Source: Halapricum hydrolyticum (GTDB lineage: Archaea > Halobacteriota > Halobacteria > Halobacteriales > Haloarculaceae). Taken from it: a stretch of DNA of 64,000 nucleotides. Shown piece after piece: positions 51,506 through 59,824 of the stretch. Within the stretch, counting starts at the first letter, position 1. The number at the start of each line of letters is the position of its first letter. The notes below the pieces were generated by a model that did no database searches, was not told where the DNA came from, and saw only the letters and a program-made list of their open reading frames with translations. Location of the stretch: the NCBI GenBank assembly GCA_025517565.1, contig JAOPKD010000005.1, positions 62,001 to 126,000 of the forward strand. The letters are read 5' to 3'. Both the position numbers and the translations under genes were made by a program.

Positions 51506-51735
51506 TGTCACAGGCAACGGCAAACAAACGACAGCGCGTCGAAACCCACCTCCGTCAGCGCATCGGTGAGGAGCCGATCTACGTCAAAAGCAAGTTCCTC
51601 GCGGAAGAGCTCGATCTCTCGGCGAAAGAGATCGGTAGCGTCCTCGGTCGCCTCGCGGAGTCCTCCTCGGGACTGGTCGTCGAGAGGTGGTCGTACACGA
51701 ACGCGACGACCTGGCGGATAGAGCAGAAACGGTAA
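51505..51735 (+). CDS. DUF7123-like small winged-helix protein
   Basis: 76 residues. YVKSKFLAEELDLSAKEIGS followed by VLGRLAESS and VVERWSYTNATTWRIEQKR form a compact winged-helix-like pattern known to me from haloarchaeal DUF7123 proteins. It may bind DNA, but no target is evident. The ATG at 51505 is favoured over an in-frame TTG at 51502. It is coupled to the membrane-protein gene upstream, hinting at a shared role. Confidence 0.65.
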   Translation: MSQATANKRQRVETHLRQRIGEEPIYVKSKFLAEELDLSAKEIGSVLGRLAESSSGLVVERWSYTNATTWRIEQKR

Positions 51736-51784
51736 CCACGAGCGCATCCGAAACGTCGATACGGCCTGTCGGCGAGTGTCAGGT

Positions 51785-52435
51785 ATGGACGACACCGACG
51801 CCCGCGACGTTCGCGAGACCTACGAGGAGATTGCGGATCACTTCTCGAAGACGCGAGCGTATCCCTGGCCGGAGGTCGAGACGTTCGTCGAGGAGGAGGA
51901 CCCGGTCGCCGTCGGACTCGATCTGGGATGTGGCAACGGTCGACACGTAGCCGTCCTCGCCGAGCGGGCGGACCGCGTCGTCGCACTCGACGCCAGCCGG
52001 AACCTGCTAGGGGCCGCCCGGGATCGCATCGACGATCCGGGAATGCGGCTCGTCCAGGGCGACGCCGCGCGGCTGCCGTTGCGCGCCGACAGCGTCGGGC
52101 TGGCAGTGTACGTCGCGACGCTGCATCACCTCCCGAGTCGCGAGCACCGGCGAGAGAGCCTGGACGAGTTGGCGCGGGTGCTCGGGGCGGACGGACGAGG
52201 GCTGGTCAGCGTCTGGAGCACGGCGCACGATCGGTTCGACGCTGACCCGGACGCCGAGACCGGTTTCGACACGACGATCGACTGGACGCTCCCGGACGGG
52301 AGCGTCGTCCCGCGGTTCTATCACATCTACGCGCCGGCGGAGTTCGAGGCCGATCTGGAGGCGAGCCAGTTGCAGGTCGAGAGCGTCCGCGTCTCCAGCG
52401 GGAACTGCTACGCCGAGGTCCAGAGTCAAGCGTAG
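51785..52435 (+). CDS. Class I methyltransferase, Trm9-like
   Basis: 216 residues. SAM motif I is GLDLGCGNGRHVAVLAE (about residues 43-59). The N-terminus YEEIADHFSKTRAYPWPEV closely resembles the start of Trm9/ABH8 tRNA wobble-uridine methyltransferases. HHLPSREHRRESLDELARVL and the C-terminal RFYHIYAPAEFEADL also fit that group. It may methylate a side chain at U34 of tRNA. No Trm112 partner gene lies nearby. The start at 51785 begins just ahead of the conserved part; an upstream GTG adds three residues. Confidence 0.78.
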   Translation: MDDTDARDVRETYEEIADHFSKTRAYPWPEVETFVEEEDPVAVGLDLGCGNGRHVAVLAERADRVVALDASRNLLGAARDRIDDPGMRLVQGDAARLPLRADSVGLAVYVATLHHLPSREHRRESLDELARVLGADGRGLVSVWSTAHDRFDADPDAETGFDTTIDWTLPDGSVVPRFYHIYAPAEFEADLEASQLQVESVRVSSGNCYAEVQSQA

Positions 52436-52603
52436 GGCGACCGGGCGAGTCCGAAAGGAAACACCCTTAGTGACCCATCCGCTACTGGCGAATGCGAACG
52501 TCAGCGCCCGACTCGGAGGGCGCGAGGAACGCAGTGACAAGCGCGCCGGTGTTGAGACGGACAGAGTCCGTCGATGCACGGCGCGAGCGGATGAAAGGAG
52601 CGA

Positions 52604-52674
52604 GCGCCGGTGGTCTAGTGGTAGGACCTGAGCCTTCCAAGCTCATGGCCCGGGTTCAAATCCCGGCCGGCGCA
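52604..52674 (+). tRNA. tRNA-Gly (TCC)
   Basis: Acceptor arms GCGCCGG and CCGGCGC with discriminator A. Anticodon stem GAGC/GCTC carries the loop CTTCCAA (anticodon TCC at 52636-52638). The T arm is CCGGG-TTCAAAT-CCCGG. CCA is not encoded. No clear TATA box at the usual distance; a CTTAGT box lies much further upstream (about 52469), so it may come from a longer precursor. Confidence 0.95.
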
Positions 52675-52719
52675 CTTCTGAACTCGAACGAACGTGAGAG
52701 TTCTGTGTGCGGAACCGAG

Positions 52720-52787
52720 ATTTGAATCCTGCCAGTCGCACGCAACGAAGTGAGCACGTCTGGCTCCGGTTCAAATCCCGGCCGGCG
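52720..52787 (+). repeat. Copies of the tRNA-Gly 3' end
   Basis: GGTTCAAATCCCGGCCGGCG, the last 20 nt before the end of the tRNA (52653-52672), recurs exactly at 52768-52787, 115 bp on. A degraded version (GATTTGAATCCTGCCAGTCG) lies at about 52720-52740. No complete second tRNA is formed. Confidence 0.62.
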
Positions 52788-53070
52788 TCCTCACGAAGGA
52801 AGTGAGTGAAGGCTCGGAAGACGAACTGCGTGAGTCTTCCGGCGCATATCTGCGGCGAGCCCGACAATGCCCGTCGTCTTGACGAAAGATCTACGCTTCA
52901 TGTTACCACCACACATTACTTTCTATCCCTTACGCAAATAGATAAGGAAACCGATATTTTACGGAGTTACCTGCGCGTTACTGACGTGCAAGTATTCACG
53001 TCCGGCTCCGTCACTCCCGGTCGGCTGCGATCCCGAGGGACTTATCCGGCCGCGCTCGGACGCTGCGAGC
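52788..53070. promoter_or_regulatory. Intergenic region and promoter of the glmU-like gene
   Basis: No gene is seen. A perfect 7-bp dyad GGAAGAC/GTCTTCC lies at about 52821-52845. An unusually AT-rich island covers about 52900-52975 and includes CCTTA-CGCAAATAGA-TAAGG. ACTTATCC, about 28 bp before the ATG at 53071, is the likely TATA box. Confidence 0.4.
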
Positions 53071-54252
53071 ATGCAAGTCGTCATCCTCGCGGCGGGACAG
53101 GGCACCCGCATGCGACCGCTAACAGAGTCGCGTCCGAAGCCGATGCTGCCGGTTGCAGACCGGCCGCTGGTCGCACACACGGTCGACGCGGCCGTCGACG
53201 CCGGCGCGAGCGAGCTCGTGATTGTCGTCGGGTACGAGGCCGAGGCAGTCCGGTCATACTTCGGCGAGCAATATCGCGGCGTTCCGGTCACGTTCGCGGT
53301 CCAGCAGTCACAACAGGGGACTGCCGACGCCGTTCGGGCCGCCAGCGAATACCTCGACGGGCCGTTCGCAGTGCTGAACGGCGACAATCTCTACGACCCG
53401 GAGAGCATCGAGACGCTACTCTCGTCCGGGCCGGCACTGGCCACCGTCCGCGTCGCCGACCCGTCGAACTACGGCGTGATCTCCGTCGAGGACGGACGGG
53501 TCACCGGGATCGTCGAAAAGCCGGACGACCCGCCGACCGACCGGGCCAACACCGGCGCGTACGTCTTTCCCGCGAAGGCCCGCGAGTGGCTCGACGTCCC
53601 CGAGAGCGAGCGCGGCGAATACGAGATTACCGACGTCGTCGCCCGCGTGATCGAGGCGTTCGACGTCACGCCCGTCGAACTCGATCGCTGGCTCGACGTC
53701 GGCCGGCCCTGGGAACTGCTCGAAGCCAACGAGTGGAAGCTCGCCGGTCTCGAGCGACGACTCGACGGCGACGTGAGCGACGAGGGCGACCTCCGGGGCT
53801 CCGTCGTCGTCGAGGACGGCGCGACCGTCGAGTCGGGCGTCGTGATCGAGGGACCGGCACTGATCCGTTCCGGCGCGGAGGTGGGGCCAAACGCCTACAT
53901 TCGGGGTGCGACGCTCCTCGGTGAGGGGACGCACGTGGGCCAGAGCGTCGAGATAAAGAACAGCGTGATCATGGCCGAGACCAGCGTCCCGCACCTCTCC
54001 TACGTCGGGGATAGCGTCCTCGGTCGGCAGGTGAACTTCGGCGCGGGGACGAAGGTCGCGAACCTCCGTCACGACGGCGAAGACGTCCGAGTGACGGTCA
54101 AAGGCGAGCGCGTCTCGACGGGGCGCCGGAAGTTCGGTGTCGTCGTCGGCGACGGCGTGAAGACGGCTATCAACACGAGCCTGAACGCTGGCGTGGTCCT
54201 CTCGGAGGGGGCGCGGACGACACCCGGCGAATCCGTGACACGCGATCGATAG
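53071..54252 (+). CDS. glmU: Bifunctional sugar-1-phosphate nucleotidylyltransferase / acyltransferase (GlmU-like)
   Basis: 393 residues. The N-terminal nucleotidyltransferase shows VILAAGQGTRMRPLTESRPK and the metal/sugar motifs LNGDNLYD and VEKPDDPP. The C-terminal half is a left-handed beta-helix with hexapeptide repeats ending KFGVVVGDGVKTAINTSLNA. It is predicted to make UDP-GlcNAc or a similar activated sugar for surface glycans. The gene downstream encodes a glycosyltransferase, consistent with this. Confidence 0.88.
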   Translation: MQVVILAAGQGTRMRPLTESRPKPMLPVADRPLVAHTVDAAVDAGASELVIVVGYEAEAVRSYFGEQYRGVPVTFAVQQSQQGTADAVRAASEYLDGPFAVLNGDNLYDPESIETLLSSGPALATVRVADPSNYGVISVEDGRVTGIVEKPDDPPTDRANTGAYVFPAKAREWLDVPESERGEYEITDVVARVIEAFDVTPVELDRWLDVGRPWELLEANEWKLAGLERRLDGDVSDEGDLRGSVVVEDGATVESGVVIEGPALIRSGAEVGPNAYIRGATLLGEGTHVGQSVEIKNSVIMAETSVPHLSYVGDSVLGRQVNFGAGTKVANLRHDGEDVRVTVKGERVSTGRRKFGVVVGDGVKTAINTSLNAGVVLSEGARTTPGESVTRDR

Positions 54253-54335
54253 AAGCACGGAGGAGGGAGCGTTTGCGTGGAGAGAGAACGTTTTCCGTGA
54301 GAACATTCCACAGGCGTTGGGTAGTGTTTCGCGAC

Positions 54336-54344
54336 GTTTTTAAT
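54336..54344 (+). promoter_or_regulatory. TATA-like box of the glycosyltransferase gene
   Basis: GTTTTTAAT is centred about 27 bp before the ATG at 54367, giving a leaderless start. A second AT-rich stretch (CTATATAGG, 54356-54364) lies too close to the start to serve as its TATA box. Confidence 0.42.
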
Positions 54345-54366
54345 CGCTGGGTGGGCTATATAGGAT

Positions 54367-55269
54367 ATGGAACTCTCGGTAGTCGTCCCGACGCTCAACG
54401 GCCGGGACCGCCTCGCGGGCACGCTCGATGCCCTCGCGAGTTCGGTTCCAGCGGCCGAGGTCGTCGTCGTCAACGGCCCGTCGGCCGACGGGACGACCGG
54501 GATGGTCCGCGAGCGCGACGACGTCGACGTGCTCGTCGAGATACCGGATCGGTCGGTCGCGACGGCACGCAACGCCGGGATCGGTCACGCGAGCGGCAGC
54601 GTCGTCGCGCTCGTGGATCACGGGCTCGCCGTCGACGAGGCATGGGCTGAGGCGGTCCGGACAGGGCTAGCGGACGCCGACGTCGTCACTGGCCCGACCC
54701 GCCGTCCGCGACGCGCCGGTGCTGCGACGGAGACTGTCGAAATCCGGACTGTCGCAGGCCGGGAAGTCACCTATTTCAACAGCGGGAACGTGGCGTTCGA
54801 TCGGGCCGTCCTCGACGCGTTCGACGGGTACGACGAGTACCTCGAGGTCGGCGGCTCTCGCGATCTGGCACACCGGCTTGCCGACAGCGAGTTCAGCGTC
54901 GAGTGGGCCCAGTCGATGGCCGTCGAGCGGACCTACGGGGCCGACGGCGGCGAGCCACAGCGTGACTGGGGCTGGAAGTACCGATCGCTCGCCTACCGAC
55001 TGACGAAAAACTACGGGACCCACCCGACGGTGTTCCGGCGACTGTTCGGACACGCCGGCAAGGACGCCGTCGACGCACTCGGTGACGTAGTCCGCCGCAA
55101 GAGCGGGCCATCGAAGTGGCTCGCGACTGGCCGCGACGTGCTTTCGGGGGCAGCTGTGGGACTCAAAGACGGGCTGTCCGCGCGGGCGCGCGACCGGTCG
55201 ATCGCACGCAATCCACACGGCGCGAGCAAGCAAGCAGAGCGCGCAGTCTCGGTATACGACTGGCGTTGA
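54367..55269 (+). CDS. Family 2 glycosyltransferase
   Basis: 300 residues with a GT-A fold. The start LSVVVPTLNGRDRLAGTLDA is typical, followed by VVVNGPSADGT and RNAGIGHASG. The acidic motif expected around residue 85 reads VDHG rather than DxD. YFNSGNVAFDRAVLDAFDGY and the downstream GGSRDLAHRL match the AglG-type branch. It likely transfers a sugar to a lipid or protein glycan at the membrane surface; no membrane helix is clear. The stop abuts the next gene's stop. Confidence 0.85.
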   Translation: MELSVVVPTLNGRDRLAGTLDALASSVPAAEVVVVNGPSADGTTGMVRERDDVDVLVEIPDRSVATARNAGIGHASGSVVALVDHGLAVDEAWAEAVRTGLADADVVTGPTRRPRRAGAATETVEIRTVAGREVTYFNSGNVAFDRAVLDAFDGYDEYLEVGGSRDLAHRLADSEFSVEWAQSMAVERTYGADGGEPQRDWGWKYRSLAYRLTKNYGTHPTVFRRLFGHAGKDAVDALGDVVRRKSGPSKWLATGRDVLSGAAVGLKDGLSARARDRSIARNPHGASKQAERAVSVYDWR

Positions 55270-55599
55270 TCACTCGAGTTCGTCGTCGATCCAGCTCCGG
55301 GCGGCCATCGCTGTCGGGAACCCGAGCGTCGGGATCGACAGCGTCGCGACGTGCTGCAGCGCCTCGGGATCGACGTCTTCCTCCAGTCCACGCCTGACGT
55401 GCGAGTGGACGGCCCCTTCCGACCCCGCACCGACTGCCAGCGCGAGTTTGACGAGCCGCTTCGTCTCCCCGTCGATCGGGCCGGCCTCCGCACAGGCGCG
55501 CCCGAGGTCGCTGTAGCGCTCCCAGACCTCGGGGTGTTCGCTCGCGAGTTCGTTCGGGACGTCCGGCAGGTCGTCGAGGGACGCAGGTTCGTCTACCAT
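55270..55599 (-). CDS. Carboxymuconolactone decarboxylase family protein
   Basis: 109 residues with the CMD/AhpD helical pattern: LDDLPDVPNELASEHPEVWE, ETKRLVKLALAVGAGSEGAV and a His-containing HSHVRRGLEEDVDPEALQHV. The CxxC of AhpD peroxidase partners is absent (residues EGAVHSH), so it is not a redox AhpD. The start at 55599 is chosen for family length. Its stop and that of the glycosyltransferase abut in TGATCA. Confidence 0.83.
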   Translation of the reverse strand: MVDEPASLDDLPDVPNELASEHPEVWERYSDLGRACAEAGPIDGETKRLVKLALAVGAGSEGAVHSHVRRGLEEDVDPEALQHVATLSIPTLGFPTAMAARSWIDDELE

Positions 55600-55727
55600 G
55601 TCACGTCGTTCGTACCCGACCGTGTTGTAGTTTACCGTGGTGTGGCCACACGATCGGAGGTGGGTGTCGTGGTCGGGAGGCGGCTTACCGTCACCGTTTT
55701 GCACCCGTAACTCGACGTGCGGGTACG

Positions 55728-56003
55728 ATGAGCGACGAGAGCGACGACGAATACGTCCACCGGTCGACAGCGTCCTCGGCCGAATCGGAACGGGAGTTCG
55801 GGTGGCGGGGCTGGGTACTTGTCGGTGCGCTCGTGGTTTCGTTTCTGGTCGTTCCCTGGGCGCTGATCCTGCTTTCCTCGGCACGCGAGGCGGTCGCGGC
55901 CGTCGGCCTTCCCTGGCGGGAGACGTTCCTGGTCGTGCCACTGATTCCGGCGCTGGGGCTGGGCGTGCTCGGCGTCTGGACCGCCCTGGCCGCGCGTCGG
56001 TGA
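55728..56003 (+). CDS. Small membrane protein, unknown function
   Basis: 91 residues. An acidic Ser-rich N-terminal tail of about 25 residues precedes two hydrophobic segments (about 28-50 and 62-87: VLVGALVVSFLVVPWALILL and FLVVPLIPALGLGVLGVW). No family is recognised. Located about 50 bp before the histidine kinase on the same strand, so co-transcription is possible. Confidence 0.6.
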   Translation: MSDESDDEYVHRSTASSAESEREFGWRGWVLVGALVVSFLVVPWALILLSSAREAVAAVGLPWRETFLVVPLIPALGLGVLGVWTALAARR

Positions 56004-56052
56004 TATCGGCGAAACGATTTACCACCGCCCGTGCAACGTCACAGCCATCGAG

Positions 56053-57708
56053 ATGCTCTCGTCGCTGTACCTGCCGCTGGTATTGCTCGCCGCTGTCACC
56101 GGATCGGGACTTGCGCTGTTCGCCTGGCTTCACCGAGAGACACCGGGTGCAGCACCGCTCGCACTCTTTCTGCTCGCAGCGAGTCTCTGGTCGTTGACCG
56201 ATGCTCTGAGCGTCGCGTCGGACGCGCCACGCCTCTGGACGTCGCTGAAGCTCTCGATTGCGACGCTGGTGCCGCTCGCGTGGCTCGCACTCGTCCTCGA
56301 GTACACGGGCCGCGAGCACTGGCTCTCGGGGCCGCGACTGTTCGTGCTGGTCATCGAGCCAGCCGTCTTCTCGGTGCTCATCTGGACGAACGACGCCCAT
56401 CACACCGTCTGGAAATCGAGCCGTGTGGTCGTCGCCGGTCGGTATTACGTGTTCGATGGGACAGCGGGGCTGGCGTTCTGGGGCCACCAGGTGTACGCCT
56501 ACGGGCTGATCGTGATCGGGGCAGCACTGCTGGTCAGTATGCTGTGGCGGACCGATGGCGTCTTTCGAGATCAGAGCACCGCGCTGCTGGTTGCGATCGC
56601 CGCACCGATGATTATCAACGCGCTGTACATCTTCGGATATACGCCCGGCAGAGTCGATCCGACCGGGATCGCGTTCGTCCTCTCCGGGACCGTCCTCGCA
56701 GGGGCGATCCTGTACGAGCACCTGCTCGACGTCGCGCCGGCGACGCGCGAACTGGGTCGGGAGAAGCTGATCGACGAACTCGACGATCCGGTCATCATCG
56801 CCGACGCCGAGCAGCGAGTCGTCGATCTCAATCCTGCCGCAGAGTCGCTGCTGGACGTCTCGGCGGAGGCCGCCATCGGCACGGAACTGGCAGTTTTCGA
56901 CCCGGTGCTTGCCACCGTCGACGGAAGCGACGAGATCACGCTCGAGCGAGACGGCAGGCGCTGTTATTACGACGTTCGCATCTCGCGGCTGGACCGGGCG
57001 TATGGGACCGTCACTGGCCGGATCATCAGCCTCAGAGACGTCACAAAACGCACCCGGCGCGAGCAACGACTCGACGTGATGAACCGTCTCTATCGACACA
57101 ATCTCCGCAACGAAATGAACGTCGTTCGCGGGAACGCCGAGTTGCTCGCCGCACGCCTAGAGAGTCCGGACCACCGCGACCACGCGGAAACGATCGTCGA
57201 TACCGCCGACGAAGTGATCGGGCGCAGCGAGAAGATCAGTGCGCTGTCGCGTTCTATCGAAGACCAGCCGACGCAGTCGCTCGATCTCCCCTCGATCCTG
57301 ACGTCGCTCGTCGAGTCGTTCCGCGAGGAATATGCACGGGCGACGATCACGCTCGATGCACCCGAAACGTGTCGGATCGTCGGCGACCCCTCGGTCGAGA
57401 TCGCGATTCAGGAACTGCTCGAGAACGCGCTCGAACACGCGAATCGGCCGGACCCGACAGTTCGGATCGAGCTCACGACCGCCGGGGACGACGCCCGCCT
57501 CGAAATCCGCGACGACGGGCCGGGAATCCCCGATCAGGAACTCGAAGTGCTGGAGGCGGGTGCCGAGACGCCGATGGAGCACGCGAGCGGCGTGGGGCTG
57601 TGGCTGGTCACGTGGGCGATCGAACGCGTCGGTGGCCGCGTCAAGTTCGAGAGCGACGAGACGGGGGCGACAGTGACGGTGACGCTCTTGCGGGAGCGCG
57701 ATCGGTAA
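56053..57708 (+). CDS. Membrane sensor histidine kinase (7TM-type N-terminus, PAS)
   Basis: 551 residues. About residues 1-225 are mostly membrane-spanning helices, resembling the histidine-kinase N-terminal 7TM domain. A PAS domain covers about 236-335 (DPVIIADAEQRVVDLNPAAE). The phospho-acceptor is His349 in LYRHNLRNEM, a haloarchaeal H-box. The ATPase shows NALEHANRP, DDGPGIP and ASGVGLWLV. No response regulator is adjacent, so the partner is elsewhere. Signal unknown. Confidence 0.9.
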   Translation: MLSSLYLPLVLLAAVTGSGLALFAWLHRETPGAAPLALFLLAASLWSLTDALSVASDAPRLWTSLKLSIATLVPLAWLALVLEYTGREHWLSGPRLFVLVIEPAVFSVLIWTNDAHHTVWKSSRVVVAGRYYVFDGTAGLAFWGHQVYAYGLIVIGAALLVSMLWRTDGVFRDQSTALLVAIAAPMIINALYIFGYTPGRVDPTGIAFVLSGTVLAGAILYEHLLDVAPATRELGREKLIDELDDPVIIADAEQRVVDLNPAAESLLDVSAEAAIGTELAVFDPVLATVDGSDEITLERDGRRCYYDVRISRLDRAYGTVTGRIISLRDVTKRTRREQRLDVMNRLYRHNLRNEMNVVRGNAELLAARLESPDHRDHAETIVDTADEVIGRSEKISALSRSIEDQPTQSLDLPSILTSLVESFREEYARATITLDAPETCRIVGDPSVEIAIQELLENALEHANRPDPTVRIELTTAGDDARLEIRDDGPGIPDQELEVLEAGAETPMEHASGVGLWLVTWAIERVGGRVKFESDETGATVTVTLLRERDR

Positions 57709-57752
57709 CGGGAACCGGCGGGTATTTTGACCGGACGGCCCGAGACGCCGGT

Positions 57753-58226
57753 ATGTCACTCGCTGCGGATACCCGGCAGGCGGTCCGGGACCACCCGTTC
57801 GTCTACGAGGGGTTGCGTGCAGGGATCGTCAATTACTCTGCAGCCGCCCGGTTTCTGGATGTCGGCGAGACCGAGGCCGTCGCCGCGGCACTGCGACGCT
57901 ATGCCGAGGAGCTGCCCGAACGCGAAGACGCCGCGTGCGAACTCCGCGTGACGATGTACAGCGGCGTCGGCCCCGTCGAGGACGGCGAGGACCCACTGCT
58001 CGTGGTGGGCGAGACGGCACTCGCAGCCGACGGCGGCGACGCGACGGCCGTCGTCGCGACCGGCGACGCCGGCCCCGATCTCCTCCGGACTGTGCTGGGC
58101 CAGTGTGCGGCGTCCGAGATTCCAGTCGAAGCCGCCGCAGTCAGTGCGGACGCGCTCGTGCTCGTCGTCGGCCGCCGGGACGGGCCGGACGTCGTCCGGT
58201 TGCTCGAACGCCACGTCGAGACCTGA
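57753..58226 (+). CDS. Conserved haloarchaeal protein of unknown function
   Basis: 157 residues with an N-terminal helical region containing EGLRAGIVNYSAAARFLDVG, reminiscent of a short DNA- or ligand-binding helical module, followed by an alternating alpha/beta part (ELRVTMYSGVGPV, LLVVGETALA, ALVLVVGRRDGPDVVRLLER). The shape recalls ACT-like regulatory domains but I cannot confirm it. Start at 57753 opens the conserved N-terminus. It lies 44 bp after the kinase. Confidence 0.6.
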   Translation: MSLAADTRQAVRDHPFVYEGLRAGIVNYSAAARFLDVGETEAVAAALRRYAEELPEREDAACELRVTMYSGVGPVEDGEDPLLVVGETALAADGGDATAVVATGDAGPDLLRTVLGQCAASEIPVEAAAVSADALVLVVGRRDGPDVVRLLERHVET

Positions 58227-58293
58227 CGGGAGGGAGCGACGGGAGGGAGCGGACTCCGACGGATTGAAACGCTGGCTCGCGTAGTGACGGGCA

Positions 58294-59778
58294 ATGACGC
58301 TGCGCGTGACGAACACGCTGACCGGCGAGCGCGAGGAGTTCGTACCCGAGGATCCCGACGCCGTCCGGTTGTACTACTGCGGGCTGACGGTCTCGGACCC
58401 GCCGCATCTGGGTCACGCCCGCGGGTGGGTCCACGTCGACGTGATGGATCGGTGGCTCTCCTGGCTGGGCTATACGGTCCATCACGTCGAGAACTTCACC
58501 GACGTCAACGAGAAGATCGTCGCCCGGGTCGGCGAGGACGGATCGAGCGAATCCGAGGTCGCCGAGCACTATATCGGCGAAGTCATCCGTGCGATGCGGG
58601 AGCTCAACCTCCGGCGGGCGGAGGTCTACCCGCGCGTCTCCGAGCACGTCCCGGAGATCATCGATCTCGTCGAAACCTTGATCGAGAAGGGCTACGCCTA
58701 CGAATCGAACGGGTCAGTCTACTTCGACGTGACCGCCTTCGACGAGTACGGCAAGCTCTCGAACCAGGACCTCGATGAGTTGCAGGCCCAGGGCGACGAG
58801 GACGAACAGGCCGAGAAGCGCAACCCCACGGACTTCGCCCTCTGGAAGGCCGACGGCGTCGAGCCCGAGGAGATCACCGAGCACCAGCATCCCGAGGCTG
58901 CGCCCGCAGAAGAGGCCTGCGAGACCGCGGAGACCTGGGACTCCCCGTGGGGTGAGGGCCGTCCTGGCTGGCACATCGAGTGCTCGGTGATGAGCATGAC
59001 CCATCTTGACGAGACACTGGACATCCACGTCGGCGGGCAGGACCTGGTCTTTCCCCACCACGAGAACGAGATCGCCCAGAGCGAGGCCGCGACCGGCCAG
59101 ACCTTCGCCAACTACTGGCTACACGTCGGCCTGCTGGAGACCAGCGACGAGAAGATGTCCTCCTCGCTGGGCAACTTCGCGACCGTCGAGGAAGCCATCG
59201 AAGAGTACGGCGTCGACGTGGTCCGGACCTTCCTGCTGTCGACAGCCTATCACAGCCGGGCGACCTACAGCGAGGGGACGATCTCGGAAGCACAGGATCG
59301 ATTCGAGCGCCTCGAACGCGGCTACGAGCGTGCCGTCGAGGCCTGCGATAGCGTCGACGCCCGGACCAAAGTCGAGGACGCCGACCTGCGCGCGGCGGTC
59401 GAGACGGCCCGCGAGGAGTTCGAGGCCGCGATGAACGACGACTTCAACACCCGTGGAGCGATGGCCGGGCTCCTCGATCTCGTCGGGGCGGTCAACGCCC
59501 ATCTCGACGACTCCGACGAGTACGACTACCGCGGGCTCCGGCGGGCGATCGAGACCCTCGAGGAATTCGCCGGTGGCGTCTTCGGCCTGTCGCTGGGTGG
59601 GGCCGACGGCGGCGATGTCGAACTCGCCGAGGACGTGATCGATCTCGTGCTTTCGATCCGCGAGCAGGAACGGGCGACCGGCAACTACGAGCGAGCCGAC
59701 GAGCTCCGGGACGAACTGGAGGCGCTGGGCGTCGAGGTCCAGGACACCGACGACGGGCCTGTCGCGCGGATCGAGTGA
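58294..59778 (+). CDS. cysS: Cysteinyl-tRNA synthetase
   Basis: 494 residues, class I. The HIGH signature appears as PPHLGHARG (His38-His41), with Cys29 as a likely zinc ligand. The KMSKS loop reads DEKMSSSLGNF. Zinc-site and anticodon-binding C-terminal segments are present (HIECSVMSM, FPHHENEIAQSEA). Canonical, full length; Cys-tRNA is thus made directly and no SepRS/SepCysS route is needed for this organism. Confidence 0.95.
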   Translation: MTLRVTNTLTGEREEFVPEDPDAVRLYYCGLTVSDPPHLGHARGWVHVDVMDRWLSWLGYTVHHVENFTDVNEKIVARVGEDGSSESEVAEHYIGEVIRAMRELNLRRAEVYPRVSEHVPEIIDLVETLIEKGYAYESNGSVYFDVTAFDEYGKLSNQDLDELQAQGDEDEQAEKRNPTDFALWKADGVEPEEITEHQHPEAAPAEEACETAETWDSPWGEGRPGWHIECSVMSMTHLDETLDIHVGGQDLVFPHHENEIAQSEAATGQTFANYWLHVGLLETSDEKMSSSLGNFATVEEAIEEYGVDVVRTFLLSTAYHSRATYSEGTISEAQDRFERLERGYERAVEACDSVDARTKVEDADLRAAVETAREEFEAAMNDDFNTRGAMAGLLDLVGAVNAHLDDSDEYDYRGLRRAIETLEEFAGGVFGLSLGGADGGDVELAEDVIDLVLSIREQERATGNYERADELRDELEALGVEVQDTDDGPVARIE

Positions 59779-59824
59779 TAGCGCGCTCCCACAGACTTTT
59801 TTCGCTCGGCGGCGACCTGCGAGC

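Noticed and set aside
52675..52800. Second tRNA-Gly gene
   Set aside because: Only the last 20 nt are copied; no matching 5' acceptor strand or anticodon arm.
55600..57099. Extended frame upstream of the CMD-family gene
   Set aside because: Runs antisense through the membrane protein and histidine kinase; family length is met from 55599.
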